DNA from: an uncultured Clostridia bacterium
GTDB lineage: Bacteria; Bacillota_A; Clostridia; Christensenellales; UBA1242
Length of the DNA stretch: 20,554 bases
Assembly: GCA_947629895.1 (NCBI GenBank)
Contig: CANRFP010000017.1
Span: 1 to 20,554 of the forward strand
Direction of reading: 5' to 3'
Position 1 is the first letter of the stretch, and every line of letters begins with the position of its first letter. A model generated the notes under the pieces. It did not search any database. It saw only the letters and a list, made by a program, of their open reading frames with translations, and was not told where the DNA came from. Positions 13,469 through 19,319 of this stretch are shown piece after piece. The translations under genes were made by a program, and so were the position numbers.

Positions 13469-13495
13469 GTAATATTTCGTAATACTCTGTAATAC
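13469..13495. promoter_or_regulatory. Triple 10-bp-period operator
   Basis: GTAATA occurs at 13469, 13479 and 13489 (TATTAC on the minus strand), each separated by 4 bases. The sites lie one helical turn apart, on one face of the DNA, about 40-65 bases upstream of the ribbon-helix-helix start codon. Confidence 0.65.
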
Positions 13496-13497
13496 CA

Positions 13498-13524
13498 AAA
13501 GCCACCGCAAGCGGTGGCTTTAAT
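13498..13524. terminator. GC-rich hairpin ahead of the ribbon-helix-helix gene
   Basis: GCCACCGC (13501-13508), two bases, GCGGTGGC (13511-13518), flanked by AAAA and TTTAAT. It is a strong stem with only short T runs on either strand. It most likely ends the minus-strand operon transcript before the separately controlled ribbon-helix-helix gene. Confidence 0.6.
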
Positions 13525-13829
13525 AATTGGTTAATTTATTTCCATTCCAAACTATAAGTATTGATAAATTTTCACTAAATTGAATATATGATATTTAAGA
13601 TTTTATATATATCATCATAGTTTAGTTGCTTTACTGTTTTGTGAAAATTTATCTCATAAACTTTTTTCTAAGGCAAAAATTTTTCCATTATAATTATGCT
13701 AAAACACAAATTCGCATACACCGTTCGGCATATACAAATTTGTGTTTTTTAGCATATTTAAAGAAGATAATTTTTGCCTTAGCAAACAAAACTAAAAGAT
13801 AAATTTTCAATAAACTGCATACAACAAAC
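13525..13829. other. Gene-free AT-rich region of the element (candidate origin)
   Basis: 305 bases with no frame that could be a gene. It holds a 13-bp inverted repeat (GATAAATTTTCAC 13563-13575 with 13641-13653), an ATATGATAT/ATATCAT pair inside that, and the nested palindrome at 13642-13809. Strong A/T bias, nested symmetry and a place downstream of replication genes all fit an origin of replication. A packaging or mobilisation site is the main alternative. Confidence 0.6.
13642..13809. repeat. 168-bp four-tier nested palindrome
   Basis: Four inverted-repeat pairs share one centre near 13725. Tier 1: TGAAAATTTATC (13642-13653) with GATAAATTTTCA (13798-13809). Tier 2: CTAAGGCAAAAATT (13668-13681) with AATTTTTGCCTTAG (13769-13782). 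Tier 3: ATGCTAAAACACAAATT (13696-13712) with a matching arm carrying two extra T (13737/9-13755). Tier 4: CCG-TT-CGG (13721-13728), with GCATA/TAT pairing around it. Spacers between tiers are nearly equal on the two sides (14 and 15; 14 and 13). Confidence 0.9.
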
Positions 13830-14048
13830 CTAATCAACTTCATTTAAAAAATCACCAACATCAAAATCTTCAGTTAAAATTTTCTTAGAAACAAAATAAT
13901 CTTTAAATTTAATAAGGTATTCCAATTTATAACGCCCATTATTATTTAGAATATTCCAAAGAGTCGATTTTGAAACATTCAAAACTTTACAAACATCTCT
14001 AAAATAAATTGTATTTTTAATACAAAGTTTTTTAATATACAACATCAC
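13830..14048 (-). CDS. Small HTH DNA-binding protein (72 residues)
   Basis: The sequence TIYFRDVCKVLNVSKSTLWNILNNN (about 13-37) is a helix-turn-helix of the Cro/XRE or excisionase type, with SKSTLWNIL as the recognition helix. The C-terminus is acidic. GTG 14048 shares its first base with the TAG stop of the sigma-like gene, and a GAGG lies 7 bases before it; ATG 14045 is an alternative start. This overlap implies translational coupling. It is the last gene of the minus-strand operon, directly beside the nested palindrome, so binding there or acting as a Cro-like regulator is plausible. Confidence 0.65.
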   Translation of the reverse strand: MMLYIKKLCIKNTIYFRDVCKVLNVSKSTLWNILNNNGRYKLEYLIKFKDYFVSKKILTEDFDVGDFLNEVD

Positions 14049-14881
14049 TAATCAACCTCAACAAGTTTTAAAAAAGGATAATTTGAAAAAAAACGAACTC
14101 TTAATTTTTGAATTTCATAAAATGTTAAATTTAATTTTTTAACTTTATGATAAATCACTTTATCCAAATATTCAACAGACTTGTCTATACAATCTGCAAA
14201 CTTTTTTAAATCTTTTTCTTCTCTCAGGAGTTTATAAATCTTAAAATCGTTTAAATAACTATCATAAGATAAAACCCCTCTTTGCCTAAGCAAAGATTTC
14301 TTACAATATGCAATTTGCTTTTCAGATTTTGAGCCCTTCAATACATCTAAATTTTCTAAATAACCACAATTTAAAAGATAATTAGCAAAATCTTCGCGAA
14401 AAGACTTAATCACACTAGAAATTGTTCTAATGCCTATTTGTAAATTTCTTGAAACTTCATTTTGATTTTGGTATTTTAAATAAACTAAAATTATTTTTCT
14501 TTCCAATAAGTTATATGTTTGTAAAAATTGAAATAAAAGATTTTTCAGGTTTTCACATTCAACATCATCTGGGAAATCACAATATAAAAAAGGCAAAAAG
14601 TTCTCTTCCTCAGAAAAAACTTGAAAATCAACCTCATTAGAGTTTTTGTTTTTATAATTAGCAATTCCATTCAAACACTTTTTTATTAAAATATTAAAAT
14701 CTGCTTTTTTTTCACCAGTTAAATCAAAAGTGTTGCCTATATTTTCTAGAACATAATCAATTCCAACATCAATAAGTTCATTTTTATTACTAGCATATTT
14801 ATGATATGTGTTCACTGCAAACCAAGAAGCATTAAACAAACTTTTATAAAACTCTTCATTTTTTAATATTTCTTTGTTCAA
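14048..14881 (-). CDS. Divergent sigma-70-family-like protein
   Basis: 277 residues. Residues ~34-80 (NELIDVGIDYVLENIGNTFD, then KKADFNILIKKCLNGIANY) fit sigma region 2: D-L-I-Q-x-G, a helix to F-D, then the core-binding helix. Residues ~108-168 (LLERKIILVYLKYQNQNEVSRNL and QIGIRTISSVIKSF) fit region 4, including its helix-turn-helix. An extra ~110-residue basic C-terminus is unassigned. If real, it would redirect host RNA polymerase to element promoters. The conserved DNA-melting aromatics are not evident, so an anti-sigma-like or purely DNA-binding role is possible. The start is TTG 14881, with GGAGGGG 5 bases upstream; it overlaps the preceding gene by 26 bases. Confidence 0.5.
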   Translation of the reverse strand: MNKEILKNEEFYKSLFNASWFAVNTYHKYASNKNELIDVGIDYVLENIGNTFDLTGEKKADFNILIKKCLNGIANYKNKNSNEVDFQVFSEEENFLPFLYCDFPDDVECENLKNLLFQFLQTYNLLERKIILVYLKYQNQNEVSRNLQIGIRTISSVIKSFREDFANYLLNCGYLENLDVLKGSKSEKQIAYCKKSLLRQRGVLSYDSYLNDFKIYKLLREEKDLKKFADCIDKSVEYLDKVIYHKVKKLNLTFYEIQKLRVRFFSNYPFLKLVEVD

Positions 14882-15146
14882 GTAACCCCTCCATTTTTAT
14901 CTTTTTAATTAGTATTTTAAGTGGGCGGATTTCTTCTTGTATTCTCTTAATCTCGTCTTCTGCAAATATTCTTTTGGTGTAGAATGTTGGCAGCCTATAA
15001 TGCCAGCACTGTATGTCCTCATTCCAAAACAAGCCATCTTCTCTTTCAAGAATGTATGTAACAAAAGACTTTTCTTGTTTCGTTAAAACTTTTTGCTCTC
15101 CTTTTTGTAAATAATAACCGTCTATATATCTTTGTTCTTTATTCAT
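14856..15146 (-). CDS. Hypothetical protein of the element, 96 residues
   Basis: Unrecognised. It begins MNKEQRYIDGYYLQKGEQKV, has a tryptophan-rich middle (GLFWNEDIQCWHYRLPTFY) that may fold as a small beta domain, and ends in a basic helix (IRPLKILIKKIKMEGLL). AGGAG (15156-15160) sits 9 bases before the ATG. Its end overlaps the sigma-like gene, so the two are co-translated. Confidence 0.65.
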   Translation of the reverse strand: MNKEQRYIDGYYLQKGEQKVLTKQEKSFVTYILEREDGLFWNEDIQCWHYRLPTFYTKRIFAEDEIKRIQEEIRPLKILIKKIKMEGLLEQRNIKK

Positions 15147-15166
15147 TTTTCAATTCTCCTTACAAT

Positions 15167-15463
15167 TCATCTTCGATTAGAAGTCTTTTCATTTAAACTT
15201 ATAAAAAGTTTTCTTACTTCCTCTTGGCTTAAAATTATTTTAACAAAAGGACAATTCGCAATTTTTTCTGCTTGCTTTGCAAAAGCGTTAACAAGTTCAT
15301 TTATTAAAATTGTCCACTGTTTTCTTCTTTCTTGGCTCTTCACCCGATTTGGTAGGTTACAATAAAATGACGATAAGTCCTCAAATGCTTTATCAATTTC
15401 TTTATCCTCAGTGGTCTTTACTGTTCCAATATAGGTTTTTATAAAACTGTATTTTTCTTTCAT
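15167..15463 (-). CDS. Hypothetical protein of the element, 98 residues
   Basis: Unrecognised. Helical and charged, with LPNRVKSQERRKQWTILINELV in the middle. Its ATG overlaps the stop of the previous gene as ATGA, and AAAGGAG lies 6 bases before it, so it is translationally coupled. No signal or membrane segment. A role in element replication or regulation is inferred only from the operon. Confidence 0.65.
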   Translation of the reverse strand: MKEKYSFIKTYIGTVKTTEDKEIDKAFEDLSSFYCNLPNRVKSQERRKQWTILINELVNAFAKQAEKIANCPFVKIILSQEEVRKLFISLNEKTSNRR

Positions 15464-15642
15464 ACATTTCTCCTTTTAAAATCAACAATATTTTTTTTAT
15501 CTTTATCTATTGTTGTGTAGCACTTGTCTTGTTCAATAACAAATAATTGTTTAGACATTTCGTTTTTGGCATTTACATAATCTTCAATAAGTTGAAGTTC
15601 TTTTTTAATACTTTCAATTTTTTCTAGAAGATAATTATCCAT
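15460..15642 (-). CDS. Small coiled-coil-like protein of the element, 60 residues
   Basis: MDNYLLEKIESIKKELQLIE and onward forms an amphipathic helix, followed by a basic tail ending FKRRNV. The GAGGTG ribosome site overlaps the stop codon of the helicase-loader gene and sits 4 bases before ATG 15642. No family recognised. Its tight placement between two coupled genes supports it being real. Confidence 0.6.
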   Translation of the reverse strand: MDNYLLEKIESIKKELQLIEDYVNAKNEMSKQLFVIEQDKCYTTIDKDKKNIVDFKRRNV

Positions 15643-15650
15643 ATTTCACC

Positions 15651-16454
15651 TCATAGTTTTGTTGCCAAGTTGTATCTTCGATTTGGACCTTTCATTTCAA
15701 AAATTCGTGTTGACAACTCGTAAATCCTTTCAACTATTCCTTTATCAAAAGCGAAGTTCTTTACCATTTCCTCTAACGAATAATTACTAGAGAATATTGT
15801 AGGGAGCATATTGTTGTAGCGGTTATTCAAAATTTCAAAAATTTTTTCCTCTAACCACAAATTTTCCTTATCACTTTTCAATTTTTTATAACTTTCTTTC
15901 CCAAAATCGTCTATGAATAAGAAACCGACTTTTGAATATTTTTCTATTACATTTCCTTCACATTGCTCTTTTATGTAAGTGGACTTTATATCCTCAGCAA
16001 TATTTAAAAAATTTGTAAACGCACAAGTTTGAAGATGCTCAGTAAGATAATTACACAAGCAGGCCAAAAGGTGCGTTTTCCCCACGCCATTTTTGCCATA
16101 CACATAAAACCCATAACCATTTTTAAGCATTTCATCATACTTTGCTGCATACCTCTGTGTGCTTTGGTAGATTTCAAAGTTTTGGTTATCTATCTGCGTA
16201 TTTTCAAATGTTGCATTCCTATATCTTTTGCCTAAAAGGCTTGTTAGTTTTAATTGTTCAATTTTTATGTCTTGTTGCCTTTTAGTAAATTCTTCCTGTT
16301 CTCTTTTTTTTGCTTCCGATTGACATTTACACATACAAAAATATATTTGTTTATTGTTTGGATTGATTGTGTAGCGCAACTCGCCACATTTATTACAAAC
16401 TGGCAAGCCATTTTCGTCTGCGTGTTCATCTTCTTTTAACTCATATTTCTCCAT
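15651..16454 (-). CDS. DnaC/DnaI-type helicase-loader AAA+ ATPase
   Basis: 267 residues. An N-terminal zinc-binding-like region has Cys20, Cys23, Cys40, Cys42 and Cys44. The AAA+ core has Walker A GKNGVGKT (120-127), Walker B FLFIDDFG (178-185), sensor I TIFSSN (219-224) and candidate arginine fingers Arg243 and Arg250. Proteins of this type load the replicative DnaB-family helicase at an origin; phage and element versions recruit the host helicase. It lies four bases after the DUF6291-like gene, and AGGGGTGA overlaps that gene's stop. The pair is the usual initiator-plus-loader arrangement of small Bacillota phages and satellites. Confidence 0.9.
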   Translation of the reverse strand: MEKYELKEDEHADENGLPVCNKCGELRYTINPNNKQIYFCMCKCQSEAKKREQEEFTKRQQDIKIEQLKLTSLLGKRYRNATFENTQIDNQNFEIYQSTQRYAAKYDEMLKNGYGFYVYGKNGVGKTHLLACLCNYLTEHLQTCAFTNFLNIAEDIKSTYIKEQCEGNVIEKYSKVGFLFIDDFGKESYKKLKSDKENLWLEEKIFEILNNRYNNMLPTIFSSNYSLEEMVKNFAFDKGIVERIYELSTRIFEMKGPNRRYNLATKL

Positions 16455-16457
16455 TTT

Positions 16458-17141
16458 TCACCCCTTTGGCTTTGATAATAAATCAAGTTCTTCATCAGTG
16501 TAGGTTTGCCCTAACCGACACCTACCTGACTTACTTTCTTCTGCACCTGCAAATTTTTTATATTTGCCCGAAATTATTTTGTCTGCGTTTTCCAAATACC
16601 ATTTTAAATCAAAATCTTTATTCTTTTCTGCATTCATTAAAAATTGTGGGCTTTCTTTTACTGCTTGAATTAACTTCACAAAATCGATTTTTTTATAGTT
16701 TGAAATGTCGCAATCAATTTTTTTATTTGGGCAAACTTTTTTAAATTCATTTAGGAAGGTTTGTTGTTCTTGTGTTAAATCGTCTTGTTTAGCCATATCA
16801 TTTTGCTCGCTTTGTTCTGCTGGTTTCTTTGCTCGCCCTTTAATGTTTACTTCTTCTGCCTCGTTTGGCGGTTTTTCCTTGTCTTTTTCTCGCTCTTTGC
16901 GTTTTTCATAATCTCTTTTGTTTCTTTGTCGCTTTTTCTCATACATTTCCTCGTTTATATCTACATCCTCTTTAAGAATAAGAAAAAACCTTTTTAAATC
17001 TCTTGGGAAGTTTGTCGGCTCTTCTTTCGTTAATATATAGCGAAACAACGCTTTCCATACCTTTCCTGCCTCTTCATCGGTCAAGTCTTCTACTAACGAA
17101 TGATGTCTTTTAAAAATTAAAAGTGCTGGTGCTCCTTCCAT
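16458..17141 (-). CDS. DUF6291-like replication-associated protein (putative initiator)
   Basis: 227 residues. The N-terminus (ALLIFKRHHSLVEDLTDEEA, then GKVWKALFRYI; about 6-40) has the L-x-D-E-x-A-G-x-(L/V)-x-x-A-(I/L)-F-x-Y pattern of DUF6291 proteins, which in Bacillota phages sit just before a DnaC-like gene. A very charged linker rich in Lys, Arg and Glu (about 70-120) leads to a helical C-terminal domain with FDLKWYLENADKIISGKY (about 176-193), a DnaD-like YLxxxDKIxxG signature found in replisome organisers. It probably binds the element origin and the loader. It is the first gene of the operon, with AGGAG at 17148-17152. Confidence 0.7.
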   Translation of the reverse strand: MEGAPALLIFKRHHSLVEDLTDEEAGKVWKALFRYILTKEEPTNFPRDLKRFFLILKEDVDINEEMYEKKRQRNKRDYEKRKEREKDKEKPPNEAEEVNIKGRAKKPAEQSEQNDMAKQDDLTQEQQTFLNEFKKVCPNKKIDCDISNYKKIDFVKLIQAVKESPQFLMNAEKNKDFDLKWYLENADKIISGKYKKFAGAEESKSGRCRLGQTYTDEELDLLSKPKG

Positions 17142-17160
17142 AATAACTCCTTTTTAACTT

Positions 17161-17177
17161 TTCCTAAATTTTAGGAA
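17161..17177. promoter_or_regulatory. Operator O1: 17-bp palindrome in the replication-operon leader
   Basis: TTCCTAAA-T-TTTAGGAA is perfectly symmetric about one base. It lies between the operon's -10 box and its first start codon. Related sites are at 17201-17208 and 17276-17286. Confidence 0.75.
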
Positions 17178-17186
17178 CTCAACAGA

Positions 17187-17214
17187 ATAATACCACATTT
17201 TTTAGGAATTTCAA
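17187..17214 (-). promoter_or_regulatory. Promoter of the replication operon, with operator half-site
   Basis: On the minus strand TTGAAA (17209-17214), 16-base spacer, TATTAT (17187-17192). The spacer contains TTCCTAAA on the minus strand (17201-17208), identical to half of O1. Confidence 0.6.
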
Positions 17215-17263
17215 AACGATTTTGACTAAATTTTGAGAATTTTTTTTATTTTTTGAGAAAATA

Positions 17264-17292
17264 TTGAAAATAGTTCCTATTTTAGGTAAAAT
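17264..17292 (+). promoter_or_regulatory. Repressor promoter with embedded operator
   Basis: TTGAAA (17264-17269), 17-base spacer, TAAAAT (17287-17292). The spacer contains CCTA-TTT-TAGG (17276-17286), with the same CCTA/TAGG ends as O1, so the repressor probably controls itself. Confidence 0.65.
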
Positions 17293-17313
17293 TTCGCTAG
17301 GAGGTGATGTAAA

Positions 17314-17664
17314 ATGCAATTAAAAATTCTAAGGCAACAGTTGGGAAAAACTCAATTACAAATAGCCGAAGACATCGGGATACCACGCACTATGTATGCA
17401 AGATATGAAACCGAAGCAAGTCAGCCTGACATCCAAATCCTTATAAAACTTGCAGACTATTTTCATACAACTGTTGACCACATTCTTGGACATAATGTGC
17501 CTTATCTTTTAGACAAAAGCATATTATCAAAGCCCCAAAAAGAAATTGTAGATATGCTACCCGAACTTGATGAAGAATGTTCGCGTCTTGTTTGTGCATA
17601 TATCAATGGACTTTTAGAAGGGAAAAATGATAGAAACTCAGTTGTGCAAAGATTTAGAAAATGA
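17314..17664 (+). CDS. XRE-family repressor (CI-like, no cleavage domain)
   Basis: 116 residues. The first 60 form a standard XRE helix-turn-helix: LRQQLGKTQLQIAEDIGIPR, TMYARYETEASQPD, then LIKLADYFHTTVDHILG. The rest is a short helical tail, without the S24 peptidase domain needed for RecA-driven cleavage. A very good site, GGAGGTG (17300-17306), precedes ATG 17314. Its gene is divergent from the replication operon across a region with repeated CCTA...TAGG palindromes. It probably keeps the operon silent while the element is integrated; release would need another signal, such as a helper-phage antirepressor. Confidence 0.85.
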   Translation: MQLKILRQQLGKTQLQIAEDIGIPRTMYARYETEASQPDIQILIKLADYFHTTVDHILGHNVPYLLDKSILSKPQKEIVDMLPELDEECSRLVCAYINGLLEGKNDRNSVVQRFRK

Positions 17665-17680
17665 GAGACGGGCTCTCTTT
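17663..17680 (+). terminator. Short hairpin after the repressor gene
   Basis: GAGAG (17663-17667), 5-base loop, CTCTC (17673-17677), then TTT. The stem is short and the T run is broken; it overlaps the TGA stop of the repressor. Weak terminator. Confidence 0.45.
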
Positions 17681-17685
17681 ATCTT

Positions 17686-17770
17686 TATTTTAATTTAGTT
17701 TATTTTAATTTACTTTAATTTACTTTATGTGCTTAAAGTTGCTGAATTTGCTGAATTATGCTTAAAGTCA
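17686..17770. repeat. Cluster of short direct repeats upstream of the integrase
   Basis: TTTAATTTA recurs at about 17690, 17704 and 17715. GCTGAATT occurs twice in a row (17741-17748 and 17750-17757). GCTTAAAGT occurs at 17731 and again at 17760. The cluster fills the non-coding gap between repressor and integrase and may bind a regulator or be a second replication signal. Confidence 0.45.
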
Positions 17771-17802
17771 CTTAATCTATTAAAAACCAAAAGGAGAAAA
17801 CT

Positions 17803-19024
17803 ATGAGATTATATATAAAAATTCTATTATGAAGTCAAAGACATTGTTAAACAACTAAATTCTAAAATGAATGAGTTTGAAGCATTTTTGAAAGGTTATG
17901 ACGAAGTAAATAAGCCTTTCGATATAATTACCTTTCAAAAAGCACTGTCAAAAAAATCTACTCCCAAAAATGAAAATAAAGGAGTAGAAACATTGAAAAA
18001 ATATTGTTATAAAAGAAAAGACGCTCGCTGGGAGTATTCTCGCTTGCAGAATGGGCTGCTCTATTATGCCATTGCGAACACTTACAGGGAACTAGTCGAA
18101 AAAATACCTTTAATCGTTCCAAGAAAAAAGAACGAAGTAAGAAAAATTAAAACAACAGGAAAATTGACCGTCATTGCTTATTTTGAGTTTTTTTATGATA
18201 GTTACATTCAAAATAAAGACCTGGCAAAAAGCACAAAATGCGAATGGCGGACTATGATTGATAACTATATCAAACCAAACTTTTTACGTGTAGAATTAGA
18301 AAAATTGACAACAGAGCAAATTCAAAAATTTGTTAATGGTATTAAAAAAGAAACAACTCGTGGAAAAATATATCAAAAAATTAAAAAAGTGCTTTTGAAA
18401 GCATTCGTGACAGGAAAAATCAAAAAAGATATTACCGCAGGGCTTGAAAAGCCTAAACAGAAGTTTAAACAAGTTCGTTCACCTATGACACTCGAAGAAC
18501 AACAACTGTTCTTGTCCGAAGCAAAAAAATCAAAAATCTATGCTTTTTGTATGTTCTCCCTTATTGTAGGAAGTCGAAGAGAAGAAACATTAAAATTTTC
18601 TCTAAAAGAAGATTTAAACGAGGTTAAACAAACAATTCACATCAAGGGGACAAAAACTCAAAATGCAGACAGATTTGTAAATGTGACTAAAAATTTTATT
18701 GACTTTTTAAAAGCAAATATGACCTCAGATTGTTTTAATATGCACGCAACAACTGCCACAAAAGAAACAAAAAATATATTTAATAAAATAGGTATTCAAA
18801 AATCACTTCACGAACTGCGACACACTTGTTCGGCCAATTTGTATTTTTTGGGAGCAAAAGACAAGTATAGGCAACTACAACTTGGCCACGCCTCAATCGT
18901 TATGACAAACGATATTTATACAAACATAAAAGAAAACATACCAAAAGCCTCTTTGCGTGAACTTTACGGTGATTTATACCCTTCCTTTGACGATAATTTT
19001 GACGATAATTTCTTCACAAAATGA
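17803..19024 (+). CDS. Tyrosine integrase; long open frame from 17867, probable 5' frameshift
   Basis: The long frame from ATG 17867 encodes 385 residues. Residues ~46-80 (YCYKRKDARWEYSRLQNG and onward) fit the arm-binding (AP2-like) domain of Tn916-type integrases, ~100-190 the SAM-like core-binding domain. The catalytic set is complete: Arg237 (GSRREE), Lys263 (GTKTQN), His315-x-x-Arg318 (HELRH), His341 (LGH) and Tyr351. It catalyses recombination between attP and the tRNA-Ala attB. ATG 17867 lacks a ribosome site. AAAAGGAG (17790-17797) precedes ATG 17803, whose frame ends after MRLYIKILL; removing one A from the A5 run at 17817-17821 would fuse it as MRLYIKFYYEVKDIVKQL to the long frame. 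The last residues (DDNFDDNF) are encoded by the right arm site. Confidence 0.9.
18986..19011 (+). repeat. Right integrase arm-type site (two direct repeats)
   Basis: TTTGACGATAA occurs at 18986 and 18998, the same 12-bp period and orientation as the left site (25 of 26 bases identical). It lies inside the 3' end of the integrase gene, 78 bases from the attR core. Confidence 0.75.
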
Positions 19025-19049
19025 AACACAAAGCAAAATTTCAACAAAA

Positions 19050-19081
19050 AAGAACACAACATATTGTGTTGTTGTGTTCTT
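19050..19081 (+). terminator. Hairpin after the integrase gene
   Basis: AAGAACACAAC (19050-19060) pairs with GTTGTGTTCTT (19071-19081) across 10 bases. The T run is poor. It resembles the lipoprotein terminator at 13112-13146, and the similarity continues into the attachment core. Confidence 0.6.
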
Positions 19082-19089
19082 AAAACTAC

Positions 19090-19137
19090 TATTGGTGGAG
19101 ATGAGCGGGTTCGAACCGCTGACCCTCTGCTTGCAAG
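19090..19137. repeat. attR core: 48-bp direct repeat within the intact tRNA-Ala
   Basis: Identical to 13152-13199. It includes the 3' half of the working tRNA from the anticodon loop on, so integration rebuilt the tRNA gene with the element's copy. Confidence 0.95.
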
Positions 19138-19168
19138 GCAGATGCTCTACCAGCTGAGCCACACCCCC
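19093..19168 (-). tRNA. tRNA-Ala (anticodon TGC), integration target
   Basis: A full cloverleaf on the minus strand: acceptor GGGGGTG (19162-19168) with CATCTCC (19097-19103), two G-U pairs; D arm GCTC/GAGC; anticodon stem TCTGC/GCAGA around CTTGCAA, anticodon TGC; T arm with GGTTCGAACC; discriminator A and encoded CCA (19093-19095). It carries its own consensus promoter. The 3' part is supplied by the element. Confidence 0.96.
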
Positions 19169-19181
19169 ATATTGCTATTGC

Positions 19182-19210
19182 ATTTTATCACAAATTAAAA
19201 TCAATGTCAA
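19182..19210 (-). promoter_or_regulatory. Promoter of tRNA-Ala
   Basis: On the minus strand TTGACA (19205-19210), 17-base spacer, TAAAAT (19182-19187), about 14 bases from the tRNA 5' end. Confidence 0.8.
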
Positions 19211-19293
19211 CAAAAAACTAAAAAAAATTAGAAATAAACTTAAATTTGTTTATTCTTCCAAAATTTATGCATGTTTACATAACGAATACAATG

Positions 19294-19319
19294 AAAAAAG
19301 AAGACTTATGCCTTCTTTT
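19294..19319 (-). terminator. Terminator of the DUF2188 gene
   Basis: Read on the minus strand AAAAGAAG (19319-19312) pairs with CTTCTTTT (19303-19296) and is followed by further T. The hairpin overlaps the gene's last codons. Confidence 0.65.

Larger units (their letters stand above)
13152..19137. mobile_element. tRNA-Ala-integrated replicating element (phage-satellite-like)
   Basis: Bounded by 48-bp direct repeats of tRNA-Ala; the excised circle would be 5,938 bp. Contents in order: left arm site, ribbon-helix-helix gene, nested palindrome, seven-gene minus-strand operon with helicase-loader and DUF6291-like genes plus a sigma-like gene, operator region, XRE repressor, integrase, right arm site. 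The element is visibly more AT-rich than the flanks. No capsid, portal, terminase, relaxase or transfer gene is present, so it cannot package or transfer itself. A phage satellite (PICI-like) or a small replicating integrative element moved by a helper are the two best readings. Confidence 0.9.

Noticed and set aside
13469..13518. A CRISPR array, from the GTAATA repeats and GC-rich hairpin.
   Set aside because: The repeats are 6 bases with 4-base spacing, far too short, and no cas gene is present.
17803..17832. A nine-codon leader peptide (MRLYIKILL) as an attenuator of the integrase.
   Set aside because: Loss of one A fuses it exactly in frame with a sensible integrase N-terminus, so a frameshifted start is the simpler reading; the leader-peptide option is kept within the finding.
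18957..19157. A plus-strand frame across the integrase end and tRNA-Ala.
   Set aside because: It reads the integrase 3' end and tRNA complement in another frame, with no ribosome site.
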